Shown here: piece by piece, positions 30,325 to 43,637 of the stretch
Layout of the letters: every line of letters begins with the position of its first letter
Position numbering within the stretch: the stretch's first letter is position 1
Assembly: GCA_016125335.1 (NCBI GenBank)
Contig: WGLY01000009.1
Span: 1 to 64,000 of the forward strand
Direction of reading: 5' to 3'
DNA length: 64,000 nt
Origin: Frankiales bacterium
GTDB taxonomy: Bacteria; Actinomycetota; Actinomycetes; S36-B12; CAIYMF01
Notes under the pieces: model-generated
The model's input: only the letters and a program-made list of their open reading frames with translations
Database searches by the model: none
What the model was told of the DNA's origin: nothing
Position numbers and translations under genes: made by a program

Positions 30325-30705
30325 TCAGAACGCGAGGCCGCCCTCGCGGGCGCCTTCGGCCAGGGCCGCGACGCGGCCGTGGTACTTGTTGCCGCCGCGG
30401 TCGAACACGACGGCCTCGACACCCGCGGACTTGGCGCGCTCGGCGACGAGCTCGCCCACCTTGCGGGCCTTGGCGCTCTTGTCGCCCTCGAACGTGCGCA
30501 GGTCGGCCTCCATCGTGGACGCCGAGGCGATCGTGGCGCCGACGGTGTCGTCGACCACCTGAACGAACAGGTGCCGCGCGGAGCGGGACACGACCAGGCG
30601 CGGACGCGCGGCGGTGCCGGTGACCTTCTTGCGGACCCGGGTGTGGCGGCGCTTGCGCGCGACCGTCTTCTGGTTGCCCGAGCCGAGCTTGGTGACGATG
30701 GACAT
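30325..30705 (-). CDS. rplR: 50S ribosomal protein L18
   Basis: A 126-residue 5S-rRNA-binding protein. The sequence shows [20 protein letters not shown] and ends [20 protein letters not shown]. Length and order (L6-L18-S5) are standard. Confidence 0.98.
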   Translation of the reverse strand: MSIVTKLGSGNQKTVARKRRHTRVRKKVTGTAARPRLVVSRSARHLFVQVVDDTVGATIASASTMEADLRTFEGDKSAKARKVGELVAERAKSAGVEAVVFDRGGNKYHGRVAALAEGAREGGLAF

Positions 30706-30708
30706 GGC

Positions 30709-31248
30709 TTACTTGCCCGCCTTTCCGGCCTTGCGGCGGATGACCTCGCCGGCGTACCGCACGCCCTTGCCCTTGTAGGGGTCGGGCTTGCGCAGCTTGC
30801 GCAGCTTGGCGGCGACCTCGCCGACCTGCTGCTTGTCGATGCCGGCGACCGAGAACTTGGTGGGGCTCTCCACCGCGAAGGTGATCCCCTCGGGGGCCTT
30901 CACCAGGACCGGGTGGCTGTAGCCGAGGGCGAACTCGAGGTCGGCCCCCTTCGCCACGACGCGGTAGCCGGTGCCGGAGATCTCGAGGGCCTTGCTGTAG
31001 CCCTCGGTCACACCGGTGACCATGTTCGACACCAGGGTGCGGGTGAGCCCGTGCAGCGAGCGCGAGAGGCGCTCGTCGTCGGGCCGGGTCACCTCGAGGG
31101 TGCCGTCCTCGGCCTTGGCGACCGTGATGGGCTCGGCCACCTCGTGGCGGAGCGTGCCCTTGGGGCCCTTGACCGTGACCGTGGCGCCGTCGATGTCGAC
31201 GGTGACGCCCGCGGGGACGGAGATGGGCATGCGTCCGATGCGCGACAT
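30709..31248 (-). CDS. rplF: 50S ribosomal protein L6
   Basis: A 179-residue L6 with two repeated domains: [19 protein letters not shown] opens the first, and the second ends [19 protein letters not shown] with a lysine-rich tail. It lies near the factor-binding site. Confidence 0.98.
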   Translation of the reverse strand: MSRIGRMPISVPAGVTVDIDGATVTVKGPKGTLRHEVAEPITVAKAEDGTLEVTRPDDERLSRSLHGLTRTLVSNMVTGVTEGYSKALEISGTGYRVVAKGADLEFALGYSHPVLVKAPEGITFAVESPTKFSVAGIDKQQVGEVAAKLRKLRKPDPYKGKGVRYAGEVIRRKAGKAGK

Positions 31249-31265
31249 GTCTGCTCTCCTTCCCG

Positions 31266-31664
31266 CTACCAGACGTAGGCGAGGACTTCCCCGCCCACGC
31301 CCTTCTTGGAGGCCTGCTTGTCGGTCAGCAGGCCCGACGACGTCGAGATGATGGCGACGCCGAGGCCGCCCAGCACGCGCGGCAGCGCCGTGCTCTTCGC
31401 GTACACGCGCAGACCAGGCTTGGACACGCGGCGGACGCCGGCGATCGAGCGCTCGCGGCTCGGGCCGAACTTCAGGTCGAGGGTCAGCGTCTTGCCGACC
31501 TCGGCGTCCTCGACGCGCCAGTCCGCGATGTAGCCCTCCTGCTTGAGGATCTCGGCGATGCCCGCCTTGATCTTCGAGTGGGGCATGGCCACGGTGTCGT
31601 GGTACGCCGTGTTGGCGTTGCGCAGACGCGTGAGCATGTCTGCGATGGGGTCGGTCATCGTCAT
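31266..31664 (-). CDS. rpsH: 30S ribosomal protein S8
   Basis: A 132-residue S8 starting [20 protein letters not shown] and ending [14 protein letters not shown], with the C-terminal [13 protein letters not shown] that contacts 16S helix 21. A second ATG two codons inside is possible. Confidence 0.98.
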   Translation of the reverse strand: MTMTDPIADMLTRLRNANTAYHDTVAMPHSKIKAGIAEILKQEGYIADWRVEDAEVGKTLTLDLKFGPSRERSIAGVRRVSKPGLRVYAKSTALPRVLGGLGVAIISTSSGLLTDKQASKKGVGGEVLAYVW

Positions 31665-31734
31665 GGCCGGGTGGCCTCTCTCACCGTGGTATCCGGCACG
31701 TACCTCGTGCCCGGACCTGCGGCGTCGTCGGGAC

Positions 31735-31920
31735 TTACCAGGAGCTCTTGGTGATGCCGGGCAGCTCGCCGGCGTGGGCCATCTCGCGCAGGCAGATCCG
31801 GCACAGGCCGAACTTGCGGTAGACCGAGTGCGGCCGGCCGCAGCGGTTGCAGCGCGTGTAGGAGCGGACGGCGAACTTGGGCTTCTTGTTCGCCTTGTTG
31901 ATCAGAGCGGTCTTCGCCAC
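31735..31920 (-). CDS. rpsN: 30S ribosomal protein S14, type Z (zinc)
   Basis: A 61-residue short S14, [19 protein letters not shown] onward. The zinc site CNRC...CRIC is complete ([18 protein letters not shown] then RIC). It starts at GTG 31920, two bases after the rplE stop. Actinobacteria often keep a second, zinc-free S14 elsewhere; none is seen here. Confidence 0.98.
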   Translation of the reverse strand: MAKTALINKANKKPKFAVRSYTRCNRCGRPHSVYRKFGLCRICLREMAHAGELPGITKSSW

Positions 31921-31922
31921 GG

Positions 31923-32492
31923 TCAGTTCTCCTTGAAGGGGAAGCCGAGGTGCTTCAGGAGCGCACGGCCCTCGTCGTCGGTGGACGCGGTGGTCACCAC
32001 CGTGATGTCCATGCCGCGGACGCGGTCGATGGAGTCCTGGTCGATCTCGTGGAACATCGACTGCTCGTTGAGACCGAAGGTGTAGTTGCCGCGGCCGTCG
32101 AACTGCCGGGCGGACAGGCCGCGGAAGTCGCGGATGCGCGGGAGGGCGACCGACAGCAGCCGGTCGAGGAACTCCCACATCCGGTCGCCGCGCAGCGTCA
32201 CGTGGGCGCCGATCGGCATGCCCTCGCGGAGCTTGAACTGGGCGATCGACTTGCGGGCCTTGGTCACCTGCGGCTTCTGGCCGGTGATCGAGGCGAGGTC
32301 GCGGATCGCGCCCTCGATGAGCTTGGAGTCGCGAGCGGCCTCGCCCACGCCCATGTTCACCACGATCTTGGTCAGGCCGGGCACCTGCATGACGTTGCCG
32401 AAGCCGAACTCCTCGCGCAGCGCGGGGACGATCTCCTCGCGGTAGCGGAGCTTGAGACGCGGCTGCGTCTTCTCCGGGGCGGTGGTCGTCAT
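31923..32492 (-). CDS. rplE: 50S ribosomal protein L5
   Basis: A 189-residue 5S-rRNA-binding protein. [38 protein letters not shown] and [15 protein letters not shown] are present. The ATG overlaps the rplX stop by one base. Confidence 0.98.
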   Translation of the reverse strand: MTTTAPEKTQPRLKLRYREEIVPALREEFGFGNVMQVPGLTKIVVNMGVGEAARDSKLIEGAIRDLASITGQKPQVTKARKSIAQFKLREGMPIGAHVTLRGDRMWEFLDRLLSVALPRIRDFRGLSARQFDGRGNYTFGLNEQSMFHEIDQDSIDRVRGMDITVVTTASTDDEGRALLKHLGFPFKEN

Positions 32493-32854
32493 CAGATGTC
32501 CTTACCGGTGCGCTTGGAGACCCGGACGCTGCGCGTCGACTCGTACGACGTGCCGTCGGGGCGGTTCTTCGTCACGACCTCGCGGCGGTAGCCGACGCGG
32601 GTGGGACGGTCGTCGCTCGGGTCGACCAGCATCACGTTGGAGATGTGGATCGGCGCCTCCTGGGTGACGCTCCCGCCGGTCTTGGCCCCACGGGTCGACT
32701 GGCCGACCTTCGTGTGCTTCTTGATCTGGTTGACGCCCTCGACGAGGACACGGTCGGACTCGACGAGGACGGAGATGACCTTCCCCTTCTTGCCCTTGTC
32801 CTTGCCCGTGATGACCTGGACGAGGTCGCCCTTCTTGATGTGCAGGGACTTCAT
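32492..32854 (-). CDS. rplX: 50S ribosomal protein L24
   Basis: A 120-residue KOW-domain protein, [20 protein letters not shown] then GKKGKVISV. It is an assembly initiator of the large subunit. The ATG at 32854 is two bases after the rplN stop. The tail [17 protein letters not shown] is typical of actinobacteria. Confidence 0.98.
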   Translation of the reverse strand: MKSLHIKKGDLVQVITGKDKGKKGKVISVLVESDRVLVEGVNQIKKHTKVGQSTRGAKTGGSVTQEAPIHISNVMLVDPSDDRPTRVGYRREVVTKNRPDGTSYESTRSVRVSKRTGKDI

Positions 32855-32856
32855 GG

Positions 32857-33225
32857 TCAGAGCACCTCCGGAGCCAGCGAGATGATCTTCATGAAGCGCT
32901 TCTCGCGCAGCTCGCGACCCACCGGGCCGAAGATGCGCGTCCCGCGGGGCTCGCCGTCGGCCTTGAGGATCACGGCGGCGTTCTCGTCGAAGCGGATGTA
33001 GGACCCGTCGAGGCGCCGGCGCTCCTTCTTGGTGCGCACGATGACCGCCTTGACGACGTCGCCCTTCTTCACGTTGCCACCGGGGATCGCGTCCTTGACG
33101 GTGGCGACGATGACGTCGCCGATTCCCGCGTAGCGCCGACCCGAGCCGCCGAGCACGCGGATGCAGAGGATCTCCTTGGCACCCGTGTTGTCGGCGACGC
33201 GCAGCCGCGACTCCTGCTGGATCAC
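32857..33225 (-). CDS. rplN: 50S ribosomal protein L14
   Basis: A 122-residue L14, [20 protein letters not shown] onward with the GTG start at 33225 behind [25 protein letters not shown] and [19 protein letters not shown] complete it. It is the first gene of the spc part; a strong promoter lies just upstream. Confidence 0.98.
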   Translation of the reverse strand: MIQQESRLRVADNTGAKEILCIRVLGGSGRRYAGIGDVIVATVKDAIPGGNVKKGDVVKAVIVRTKKERRRLDGSYIRFDENAAVILKADGEPRGTRIFGPVGRELREKRFMKIISLAPEVL

Positions 33226-33318
33226 TTGTCTGTCTCCTGTTGTCGCGCCGGTTCTCGGTCGAGCGAGCCTGGCGGAACGGATGGGTGGTGCGGTCCCGCA
33301 CGGGTGCCGGACCGGGTG

Positions 33319-33347
33319 AGTCTAGTCGGCCGTCCGGGGACGGCCAA
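33319..33347 (-). promoter_or_regulatory. Promoter of the spc operon (rplN onward)
   Basis: On the minus strand TTGGCC (33342-33347) and TAGACT (33319-33324) are 17 bp apart in the 130-bp gap between rpsQ and rplN. An 8-bp inverted repeat, GGCCGTCC-CC-GGACGGCC, covers the end of the -35 and most of the spacer (33328-33345). Confidence 0.65.
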
Positions 33348-33355
33348 AACTCGTG

Positions 33356-33649
33356 CTACTTGGCCTTCTCGAGGATCTCCACCACGCGCCAGCGCTTGGT
33401 CGCCGAGAGCGGCCGGGTCTCCATGAGGAGGACCTTGTCGCCCACGCCGGCGGCGTTGGCCTCGTCGTGCGCGTGCAGCTTGCTCGTGCGGCGCACGACC
33501 TTGCCGTACAGCGGGTGCTTGAAGCGGTCCTCGACAGCGACGACGACGGTCTTGTCCATCTTGTCGCTGACGACGTACCCCTCGCGGACCTTGCGGAACC
33601 CGCGCGTCGTGGTGGTCTCGGTCATCGCCTTCTCGCTCGTCTCGCTCAT
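33356..33649 (-). CDS. rpsQ: 30S ribosomal protein S17
   Basis: A 97-residue S17. The core begins [20 protein letters not shown] and has [19 protein letters not shown]. The ATG at 33649 overlaps the rpmC stop (ATGA); an inner ATG 24 bases later is an alternative. It ends the S10 part, before the spc promoter. Confidence 0.97.
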   Translation of the reverse strand: MSETSEKAMTETTTTRGFRKVREGYVVSDKMDKTVVVAVEDRFKHPLYGKVVRRTSKLHAHDEANAAGVGDKVLLMETRPLSATKRWRVVEILEKAK

Positions 33650-33870
33650 GCGGCACCCACCGGGGTGATGCCGAGCTCGCGCTCCCGCATGATCGTGTAG
33701 ATGCGCGCGATGTCCGTGCGGACGGCGCGCAGTCGGCCGTGGCTCTCCAGCTGGCCGGTGGCCGCCTGGAAGCGCAGGTTGAACAGCTCGGCCTTCGCCT
33801 CGCGCAGCTTCTCGACGAGCTCGTCGTCGGTCAGGGCGCGCAGCTCGGCGGGCTTGGTCCCGGTCGCCAT
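33646..33870 (-). CDS. rpmC: 50S ribosomal protein L29
   Basis: A 74-residue two-helix protein, [20 protein letters not shown] and [19 protein letters not shown]. It lies at the polypeptide exit and helps bind trigger factor and SRP. Its ATG overlaps the last base of the rplP stop. Confidence 0.98.
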   Translation of the reverse strand: MATGTKPAELRALTDDELVEKLREAKAELFNLRFQAATGQLESHGRLRAVRTDIARIYTIMRERELGITPVGAA

Positions 33871-34289
33871 CAGATCTCACCCACCTCGCGCCGGACGATC
33901 CGGCACTTCATCGGGAGCTTGTGCGCCGCGCGGGTCAGGGCCTCGCGGGCGATGTGCTCGTTGGGGTAGGCCAGCTCGAACATGACGCGGCCCGGCTTGA
34001 CGTTGGCCACCCACCACTCGGGCGAGCCCTTGCCCGAGCCCATGCGGGTCTCGGCGGGCTTCTTGGTGATCGGCCGGTCGGGGTAGATCGTGATCCACAC
34101 CTTGCCGCCACGCTTGATGTGGCGGGTCATCGCGATACGGGCCGCCTCGATCTGGCGGTTGGTCACGTAGGCGGGCTCGAGCGCCTGCAGGCCCCACTCG
34201 CCCCAGGTGACCTCCGTGCCGCCCTTGGCACGGCCGTCACGCTCGGGGTGGTGCTGCTTGCGGTGCTTGACCCGGCGAGGGATCAGCAT
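33870..34289 (-). CDS. rplP: 50S ribosomal protein L16
   Basis: A 139-residue L16, [20 protein letters not shown] onward, with [19 protein letters not shown]. It organises the A-site tRNA elbow region. It follows rpsC by three bases. Confidence 0.98.
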   Translation of the reverse strand: MLIPRRVKHRKQHHPERDGRAKGGTEVTWGEWGLQALEPAYVTNRQIEAARIAMTRHIKRGGKVWITIYPDRPITKKPAETRMGSGKGSPEWWVANVKPGRVMFELAYPNEHIAREALTRAAHKLPMKCRIVRREVGEI

Positions 34290-34292
34290 GGG

Positions 34293-35153
34293 TCAGGCCT
34301 CCGTTCCGGGGGTCTCGGCCGCGGCCGCCTCGACCACAGGGGCCTCGACGACAGGGGCCTCAGCGACAGGGGCCTCGGCGGCCGGCGCCTCGGCCGCGGG
34401 GGTCTCCGCGGCCGGGGCCTCGGCGGTGCGGCGGGCGCTCGGACGTGCCGGGCGCTCGCGGCGCGGTGCACCGAGGCGCTCGGCGGCGGCGGCGGCCTCG
34501 CGCTCGGTGCGCGACTGGCTCACCTCGCCCTTGTAGATCCACACCTTGACGCCGATGCGGCCGAACGTGGTGCGGGCCTCGTAGAAGCCGTAGTCGATGT
34601 TCGCGCGCAGCGTGTGCAGGGGCACGCGGCCCTCGCGGTAGAACTCGGTGCGGCTCATCTCCGCGCCGCCGAGGCGGCCGGACACCTGGACCCGGATCCC
34701 CTTGGCGCCACCCTTGAGGGCGGACTGCATCGACTTGCGCATCGCGCGGCGGAACGACACGCGGCTCGAGAGCTGCTCCGCGACGCCCTGGGCGACGAGC
34801 TGGGCGTCGATCTCGGGGTTCTTGACCTCGAGGATGTTGAGCTGCACCTGCTTGCCGGTGAGCTTCTCGAGGTCGCCGCGGATGCGGTCGGCCTCGGCGC
34901 CGCGGCGGCCGATCACGATGCCGGGACGCGCGGTGTGGATGTCGACGCGGACGCGCTCGCGCGTGCGCTCGATCTCCACCTTGCTGATGCCGGCCCGCTC
35001 CATGCCCTTGCCCATGAGGCGGCGGATCTTCACGTCCTCGTCGACGTAGTCGCGGTAGCGCTGACCGTCCTTGGACGAGTCGGCGAACCAGCGCGACTTG
35101 TAGTCGGTCGTGATGCCCAGACGGAAGCCGTACGGGTTGATCTTCTGGCCCAC
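34293..35153 (-). CDS. rpsC: 30S ribosomal protein S3
   Basis: A 286-residue S3. The start is GTG 35153, giving [20 protein letters not shown]. The KH domain is seen in [20 protein letters not shown], and the C-terminal domain in [20 protein letters not shown]. The last 60 residues form a repeated A-E-A-P / V-V-E-A-P tail that is encoded by a 15-bp tandem repeat. S3 lines the mRNA entry channel. Confidence 0.97.
   Translation of the reverse strand: MGQKINPYGFRLGITTDYKSRWFADSSKDGQRYRDYVDEDVKIRRLMGKGMERAGISKVEIERTRERVRVDIHTARPGIVIGRRGAEADRIRGDLEKLTGKQVQLNILEVKNPEIDAQLVAQGVAEQLSSRVSFRRAMRKSMQSALKGGAKGIRVQVSGRLGGAEMSRTEFYREGRVPLHTLRANIDYGFYEARTTFGRIGVKVWIYKGEVSQSRTEREAAAAAERLGAPRRERPARPSARRTAEAPAAETPAAEAPAAEAPVAEAPVVEAPVVEAAAAETPGTEA
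34328..34380 (+). repeat. 15-bp tandem repeat in the rpsC tail
   Basis: About three and a half copies of the unit ACAGGGGCCTCGACG, with single-base changes, encode the [13 protein letters not shown]-type tail of S3. A natural slippage site that could vary in copy number between strains. Confidence 0.6.
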
Positions 35154-35160
35154 GGCCGGG

Positions 35161-35526
35161 TCACCCCTTCTTCGGCGTCGCGGTCGCGTCGGCGGTGACC
35201 GACTCGACGACGACAGTGATGTGGCTGGTGCGCTTGCGGATGCGGTAGGCACGACCCTGCGCGCGGGGGCGGAACCGCTTCAACGTCGGACCCTCGTCCA
35301 CGTAGGCCTCGCGGACCACGAGGGTGTCGGGGTCGAGGTTGAGGTTGTTGGTCGCGTTGGCGATGGCGCTGTCAAGCACCTTGCCCACCGGCTCGCTCGC
35401 CGCCTGCGGCGCGTAGAGCAGGATCGCCTGCGCCTCCGCGGCCGGCAGGCCGCGGATCAGGTCGATGACGCGGCGTGCCTTCATGGGCGTGACACGCACG
35501 TAGCGCGCCTGGGCCCTGGCTTCCAT
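35161..35526 (-). CDS. rplV: 50S ribosomal protein L22
   Basis: A 121-residue L22, [19 protein letters not shown] onward, ending with a tail after HITVVVESV. The ATG at 35526 has AAGGGG five bases upstream and gives the family N-terminus; a GTG 30 bases earlier is possible. The hairpin loop of L22 ([15 protein letters not shown]) reaches the exit tunnel where macrolides act. Confidence 0.96.
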   Translation of the reverse strand: MEARAQARYVRVTPMKARRVIDLIRGLPAAEAQAILLYAPQAASEPVGKVLDSAIANATNNLNLDPDTLVVREAYVDEGPTLKRFRPRAQGRAYRIRKRTSHITVVVESVTADATATPKKG

Positions 35527-35648
35527 CGCTGTCCCCTTGCTGGTCGTCGTACTCACGTCAGGTCTGTCTTCCGGTGCTCGGTGGCCGCGTCAGGTTCGAC
35601 GTGGCTCGGGTGCGTCGGGCGCTCCCGGGCGCTCGCGCGCCCGGACCG

Positions 35649-35930
35649 CTACCTCCGCTTCGCCTTGCGGTCGTCCTTCACGTGGCCCCGGAAGGTGCGG
35701 GTCGGCGCGAACTCGCCGAGCTTGTGACCGATCATGTTCTCGGTCACGAAGACCGGGATGTGCTTGCGGCCGTCGTGCACCGCGATGGTGTGCCCGAGCA
35801 TGTCCGGCACGATCATCGAGCGGCGCGACCAGGTCTTGATCACGTTGCGGGTGCCCTTGGTGTTCTGGTCGTCCACCTTCTTGGCGAGGTGGCCGTCCAC
35901 GAACGGGCCCTTCTTCAGGCTGCGCGGCAT
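35649..35930 (-). CDS. rpsS: 30S ribosomal protein S19
   Basis: A 93-residue S19, [19 protein letters not shown] onward, with [20 protein letters not shown] and [14 protein letters not shown]. The C-terminus is a basic tail. It follows rplB by nine bases; a 122-bp gap precedes rplV. Confidence 0.98.
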   Translation of the reverse strand: MPRSLKKGPFVDGHLAKKVDDQNTKGTRNVIKTWSRRSMIVPDMLGHTIAVHDGRKHIPVFVTENMIGHKLGEFAPTRTFRGHVKDDRKAKRR

Positions 35931-35939
35931 GACGACCCC

Positions 35940-36776
35940 TTAGCGCTTCTTGCCGGTCTTGCGGCGGCGGACGATGAACTTGTCGCTGGCCTTGTTGGCC
36001 TTGCGGGTGCGGCCCTCGGGCTTGCCGTTGGGGTTGACCGGGTGGCGGCCGCCCGACGTCTTGCCCTCACCACCGCCGTGCGGGTGGTCGACCGGGTTCA
36101 TGGCCACGCCGCGGACGGTCGGGCGCTTGCCCTTCCAGCGCATGCGGCCGGCCTTGCCCCAGTTGATGTTGCTCTGCTCGGCGTTGCCCACCTCGCCGAT
36201 CGTCGCGCGGCAGCGCACGTCGACGTTGCGGATCTCGCCGGACGGCAGGCGCAGCTGGGCGTACGGGCCGTCCTTGGCGACGAGCTGCACGCTCGCACCG
36301 GCGGAGCGGGCCATCTTGGCGCCGCCGCCGGGGCGCAGCTCGACCGCGTGCACGACCGTGCCGACCGGGATGTTGCGCAGCGGCAGGTTGTTGCCCGGCT
36401 TGATGTCGGCCGACGGGCCGGTCTCGACGACGTCCCCCTGCGACAGGCGGTTGGGCGCCACGATGTAGCGCTTCTCGCCGTCCGCGTAGTGCAGCAGCGC
36501 GATGCGCGCCGTGCGGTTGGGGTCGTACTCGATGTGGGCCACCTTCGCCGGCACGCCGTCCTTGTCGGCACGACGGAAGTCGATGACGCGGTAGGCGCGC
36601 TTGTGCCCACCACCCTGGTGGCGGGTGGTGATGCGGCCCTGGTTGTTGCGGCCGCCCTTCTTCGGGAGCGGACGAACGAGCGACTTCTCCGGCGTCGACC
36701 GCGTGATCTCGACGAAGTCGGCCACGCTCGAGCCACGACGGCCCGGAGTGGTCGGCTTGTACTTGCGGATACCCAT
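35940..36776 (-). CDS. rplB: 50S ribosomal protein L2
   Basis: A 278-residue L2, [20 protein letters not shown] onward, with the conserved histidine-containing [20 protein letters not shown] near the peptidyl-transferase centre. The ATG at 36776 gives the normal length. The C-terminus [13 protein letters not shown] is basic. Confidence 0.98.
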   Translation of the reverse strand: MGIRKYKPTTPGRRGSSVADFVEITRSTPEKSLVRPLPKKGGRNNQGRITTRHQGGGHKRAYRVIDFRRADKDGVPAKVAHIEYDPNRTARIALLHYADGEKRYIVAPNRLSQGDVVETGPSADIKPGNNLPLRNIPVGTVVHAVELRPGGGAKMARSAGASVQLVAKDGPYAQLRLPSGEIRNVDVRCRATIGEVGNAEQSNINWGKAGRMRWKGKRPTVRGVAMNPVDHPHGGGEGKTSGGRHPVNPNGKPEGRTRKANKASDKFIVRRRKTGKKR

Positions 36777-36808
36777 CGGGTTTCTCTTCCTCGTCGGTAG
36801 CGGGCCGG

Positions 36809-37108
36809 TCAGGAGACCGGGCCGCCGAAGATGTCGATGCGGTCGCCGTCGGCCAGGGAGACGATGGCGCGCTTGGTGTTCGCCCGCTTGCCGAAGCCGA
36901 AGCGCGTCCTCGTGACCTTGCCCTGACGGTTGATCGTGTTCACCCCGGTCACCCGGACGCCGAACACCTGCTCGACCGCGATCTTGATCTCGGTCTTGTT
37001 GGCGTCCGGACGCACGATGAACGTGTACTTGTTCTCGTCGAGGAGCCCGTAGCTCTTCTCCGAGATCACAGGCGCGAGCAGGATGTCGCGCGGGTCGCTG
37101 ATCCTCAC
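36809..37108 (-). CDS. rplW: 50S ribosomal protein L23
   Basis: A 99-residue L23, [20 protein letters not shown] onward, with [20 protein letters not shown]. It is the main docking site for trigger factor and SRP. GTG 37108 overlaps the rplD stop (GTGA). Confidence 0.98.
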   Translation of the reverse strand: MRISDPRDILLAPVISEKSYGLLDENKYTFIVRPDANKTEIKIAVEQVFGVRVTGVNTINRQGKVTRTRFGFGKRANTKRAIVSLADGDRIDIFGGPVS

Positions 37109-37827
37109 AGCGCAGCCTCCGGCTCGGTGGTGGCGGCCTCGGACTCGGTCGCGACGGCCTTGGCACCCTTGCCGGTGGCGGGACCGGCGACGAACGCGTC
37201 GAGCGCGCCCTGGGTGAAGATGACGTCGTCGCTCACCAGCACGTCGTAGGTGTTGAGCTGGTCGACGACGAGCAGGTGCACGCTGGGCACGTTGCGCAGC
37301 GAGAGCCACGAGACCTCGTCGTCGCGCTCGACGACCACGAGGAGGTTGCGGCGGTCGCTGATCGCCTGGAGCGTCGCGATCGCGGCCTTGGTCGACGGCG
37401 TCTCGCCCTCGACGATCGCGCTCACGACGTGCAGGCGGCCGTTGCGCGCCCGGTCCGAGAGAGCACCGCGCAGGGCGGCGGCCTTCATCTTCTTGGGGGT
37501 GCGCTGGGCGTAGTCGCGCGGCACCGGGCCGTGGACCGTGCCACCGCCGGCGAACTGCGGCGCGCGGGTCGAACCCTGGCGGGCGCGACCGGTGCCCTTC
37601 TGCTTGTACGGCTTCTTGCCGCCACCGCGGACCTCGCCGCGGGTCTTGGCCTTGTGCGTGCCCTGACGGGCCGCGGCCAGCTGCGCGACGACCACCTGGT
37701 GGATGAGCGGCACGTTGACCTGCACGCCGAACACCGCGGCGGGCAGCTCGACCGTGCCGGCCACCTCGCCCGCGGGCGTGCGCACGTCGACGGAGGTGAC
37801 CTCGAGGGTCTCGGTCTGGGCGGTCAT
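37105..37827 (-). CDS. rplD: 50S ribosomal protein L4
   Basis: A 240-residue L4. The tunnel loop is seen in [20 protein letters not shown] and [16 protein letters not shown]. The C-terminus has an extra low-complexity tail ([15 protein letters not shown]). L4 lines the exit tunnel with L22. It lies four bases after rplC. Confidence 0.98.
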   Translation of the reverse strand: MTAQTETLEVTSVDVRTPAGEVAGTVELPAAVFGVQVNVPLIHQVVVAQLAAARQGTHKAKTRGEVRGGGKKPYKQKGTGRARQGSTRAPQFAGGGTVHGPVPRDYAQRTPKKMKAAALRGALSDRARNGRLHVVSAIVEGETPSTKAAIATLQAISDRRNLLVVVERDDEVSWLSLRNVPSVHLLVVDQLNTYDVLVSDDVIFTQGALDAFVAGPATGKGAKAVATESEAATTEPEAAL

Positions 37828-37831
37828 GGCG

Positions 37832-38476
37832 TCAGGCCCCCTTCGCCGCGGTGCGGACGAGGACGAGGCCGCCCTTGGGGCCCGGCACGGCGCCCTTGAT
37901 GAGCAGCAGGCCGTTCTCGGCGTCGATCGCGTGGATGGTGAGGTTCTGCGTGGTCTGGCGGGCGACGCCCATGCGACCGGACATCCGCATGCCCTTGAAC
38001 ACGCGGCCGGGCGTGGCGCAGCCGCCGATCGAGCCCGGCTTGCGGTGGTTGCGGTGCGCACCGTGGGAGGCGGACACGCCGGCGAAGCCGTGACGCTTCA
38101 TGACACCGGCGTAGCCCTTGCCCTTGGTGGTGCCGACGACGTCGACCTCCTGGCCGGCCTCGAACAGCTCGACCGCGAGCTCCTGGCCGACGGCGTACTC
38201 GGACGCGTCGTCGGTGCGCAGCTCGACCAGGTGGCGACGCGGCGTGACGCCCGCCTTGGCGAAGTGGCCCGTGGCGGGCTTGTTCACCTTGCGCGGGTCG
38301 ATCGCGCCGAACGCGATCTGGACGGAGCTGTAGCCGTCCGTCTCGGGGGACTTGACCTGGGTGCCGACGCACGGGCCGGCCTTGACCACGGTCACGGGGA
38401 CGACACGGTTGTTGTCGTCCCAGACCTGGGTCATGCCGAGCTTCTCGCCCAGCAACCCCTTCATCTGCTTGCTCAT
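37832..38476 (-). CDS. rplC: 50S ribosomal protein L3
   Basis: A 214-residue L3. [20 protein letters not shown] opens it; [20 protein letters not shown] includes the glutamine/histidine loop close to the peptidyl-transferase centre, and [14 protein letters not shown] follows. The ATG 38476 is 14 bases after rpsJ. Confidence 0.98.
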   Translation of the reverse strand: MSKQMKGLLGEKLGMTQVWDDNNRVVPVTVVKAGPCVGTQVKSPETDGYSSVQIAFGAIDPRKVNKPATGHFAKAGVTPRRHLVELRTDDASEYAVGQELAVELFEAGQEVDVVGTTKGKGYAGVMKRHGFAGVSASHGAHRNHRKPGSIGGCATPGRVFKGMRMSGRMGVARQTTQNLTIHAIDAENGLLLIKGAVPGPKGGLVLVRTAAKGA

Positions 38477-38490
38477 GGTGGCTGCGTTCC

Positions 38491-38799
38491 TCAGAGCTTG
38501 ATCTCGATGTCGACACCGGCCGGGAGGTCGAGCCGCATGAGCGAGTCGACGGTCTTCGGCGTGGGGTCGAGGATGTCGATGAGGCGCTTGTGGGTGCGCA
38601 TCTCGAAGTGCTCGCGGCTGTCCTTGTACTTGTGCGGCGAGCGGATGACGCAGTAGACGTTCTTCTCCGTCGGCAGCGGCACCGGGCCCGCGACCTGAGC
38701 GCCCGTGCGGGTCACCGTCTCGACGATCTTGCGCGCCGAGCTGTCGATGACCTCGTGGTCGTAGGCCTTGAGCCGGATGCGGATCTTCTGTCCCGCCAT
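38491..38799 (-). CDS. rpsJ: 30S ribosomal protein S10
   Basis: A 102-residue S10, [19 protein letters not shown] onward, with [20 protein letters not shown] and a normal end. It is also NusE, partner of NusG/NusB in antitermination. It is the first gene of the S10 operon; no promoter matching the window's consensus was seen in the 133-bp gap after tuf. Confidence 0.98.
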   Translation of the reverse strand: MAGQKIRIRLKAYDHEVIDSSARKIVETVTRTGAQVAGPVPLPTEKNVYCVIRSPHKYKDSREHFEMRTHKRLIDILDPTPKTVDSLMRLDLPAGVDIEIKL

Positions 38800-38838
38800 G
38801 GTGGCTTCGGTGTCCTTCTCGTTCGTGTGCCGCTGGGA

Positions 38839-38862
38839 GGGGCCGACCGTCGGGGCGGCCCC
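38839..38862 (-). terminator. Second hairpin between tuf and rpsJ
   Basis: GGGGCCG (38839-38845) and CGGCCCC (38856-38862) form a 7-bp stem with a 10-base loop, six bases after the larger tuf terminator. It may reinforce termination or be part of the rpsJ leader. Confidence 0.4.
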
Positions 38863-38867
38863 GGTGG

Positions 38868-38912
38868 GGTCGCGGTCGGGCGGAGCCGTGTGCGGTCCGC
38901 CCGACCGCGACC
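38868..38912 (-). terminator. Terminator after tuf
   Basis: GGTCGCGGTCGGGCGGA (38868-38884) and its exact complement (38896-38912) form a 17-bp perfect stem with an 11-base loop, starting 20 bases after the tuf stop. No U tract follows. Confidence 0.75.
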
Positions 38913-38932
38913 ACCGAGGTGGTGCGGTGTGA

Positions 38933-40126
<1,194 letters not shown>

Positions 40127-40269
40127 GGTGTCCTCCTGTGGACATTGCGGATGGTTACGCCGTACGACGTAGGTCCTGATGGATCGGGTCTGGGTCGTGC
40201 TGGTCGTGCGGTCGTGCCTCGGGCTCTCTCACGCTCTGGCGATCGATCACCCCGGTGCGGGAGGTCGGG

Positions 40270-42378
<2,109 letters not shown>

Positions 42379-42438
42379 GTCTGACTCCGAATCCAGGGGT
42401 GGAAGGCGGGTGGTTCTGGGGGGAAGGGCCGGCGCGGA

Positions 42439-42909
42439 CTACCAGCGGTAGTGCGCGAACGCCTTGTTCGACTCGGCCATCTTGTGCATGTCCTCGCGGC
42501 GCTTGACGCTGGCGCCGAGGCCGTTGCTGGCGTCGAGGATCTCGTTCATGAGGCGCTCGGTCATGGTCTTCTCGCGGCGCTGGCGCGAGAAGGTGACCAG
42601 CCAGCGCAGCGACAGGGTCGTGGCGCGGTTGGGCTTGACCTCGATCGGCACCTGGTAGGTCGCACCGCCGACGCGGCGGCTCTTGACCTCGAGGGTGGGC
42701 TTGATGTTGTCCATGGCGCGCTTGAGCGTCACGACCGGGTCGGTGCCGGTCTTCTCGCGGCAGCCCTCGAGGGCGCCGTAGACGATGCGCTCCGCGGTGG
42801 ACTTCTTGCCGTCGAGCAGGACCTTGTTGATGAGCTGCGAGACCAGCGGCGAGCCGTAGACGGGGTCGATGACGACCGGGCGCTTGGGAGCGGGACCCTT
42901 GCGAGGCAT
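42439..42909 (-). CDS. rpsG: 30S ribosomal protein S7
   Basis: A 156-residue S7, [20 protein letters not shown] onward, ending KAFAHYRW. It nucleates the 3' domain of 16S rRNA and contacts tRNA in the E site. The ATG overlaps the rpsL stop by one base. Confidence 0.98.
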   Translation of the reverse strand: MPRKGPAPKRPVVIDPVYGSPLVSQLINKVLLDGKKSTAERIVYGALEGCREKTGTDPVVTLKRAMDNIKPTLEVKSRRVGGATYQVPIEVKPNRATTLSLRWLVTFSRQRREKTMTERLMNEILDASNGLGASVKRREDMHKMAESNKAFAHYRW

Positions 42910-43283
42910 CAGCTCTTCTCCTTCTTCGCGCCGTAGCGGCTGCGAGCCTGCTTGCGGTTCTTCACGCCCTGGGTGTCGAGGGCACCGCGGATGATCTTGT
43001 AGCGGACGCCGGGGAGGTCCTTCACACGGCCGCCGCGCACGAGCACGATCGAGTGCTCCTGCAGGTTGTGGCCGACGCCGGGGATGTACGCCGTGACCTC
43101 GATGCCGCTGGTGAGGCGGACGCGGGCCACCTTGCGCAGCGCCGAGTTCGGCTTCTTCGGGGTCGTCGTGTAGACGCGCGTGCACACGCCGCGGCGCTGC
43201 GGGCTGCCCTTGAGCGCGGGCGTCTTGTTCTTCGCGATCTTGTCCTGCCGGCCCTTGCGGACCAGCTGCTGGATCGTGGGCAC
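42909..43283 (-). CDS. rpsL: 30S ribosomal protein S12
   Basis: A 124-residue S12, [19 protein letters not shown] onward. The two decoding-site loops are [12 protein letters not shown] and [12 protein letters not shown]; the lysines that change in streptomycin resistance are both unaltered. It opens the str operon at GTG 43283 behind GGAG. Confidence 0.98.
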   Translation of the reverse strand: MPTIQQLVRKGRQDKIAKNKTPALKGSPQRRGVCTRVYTTTPKKPNSALRKVARVRLTSGIEVTAYIPGVGHNLQEHSIVLVRGGRVKDLPGVRYKIIRGALDTQGVKNRKQARSRYGAKKEKS

Positions 43284-43519
43284 TCACGTCTCCGTTGGTT
43301 CGTGTGCGGCGTTCTCGTGGCGGTGCTGGTCGGTGGCGGTCACCCGCCTCCGCGTGACCGGGTCGACGCGGGTGCCTCCGACCCCCGCGGCCGGGCGTGT
43401 CGCACTCTGCCCAGCCGGGCAGGACGCCGTTCCCCGATGTGGAGGTCTGTGCGCGTGCGGGGCTCCCCGCGAGAGGGGCTCGAGCACAGGCGCAGGCACC
43501 CGGGACGCGCCCAGGCACA
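43284..43519 (-). other. Long rpsL leader, no gene seen
   Basis: The stretch between the str promoter and rpsL is about 235 bases of probable 5' leader. It holds no convincing ORF and no named riboswitch fold that I can recognise. Confidence 0.4.
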
Positions 43520-43525
43520 GGGAGA

Positions 43526-43555
43526 GACTCTACCCAGGGCGGTCGACCCCGGTCA
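43526..43555 (-). promoter_or_regulatory. Promoter of the str operon (rpsL-rpsG-fusA-tuf)
   Basis: On the minus strand TTGACC (43550-43555) and TAGAGT (43526-43531) are 18 bp apart. Upstream of the -35 the sequence is GCGTT, the same as at the rplJ promoter. This is one of the best sigma-A-type matches in the window. Confidence 0.75.
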
Positions 43556-43637
43556 AAACGCGGCCCGGCGCCCCGGGCCGGCGGCGGCATGACCCTCGTC
43601 ACGCCGCGGGCCGCGACCCGGGTCGTCCGTTATGCGG

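Noticed and set aside
42909-43283. Streptomycin-resistance change in rpsL
   Set aside because: Both lysines in TTPKKPNS and GGRVKDLPG are unaltered.
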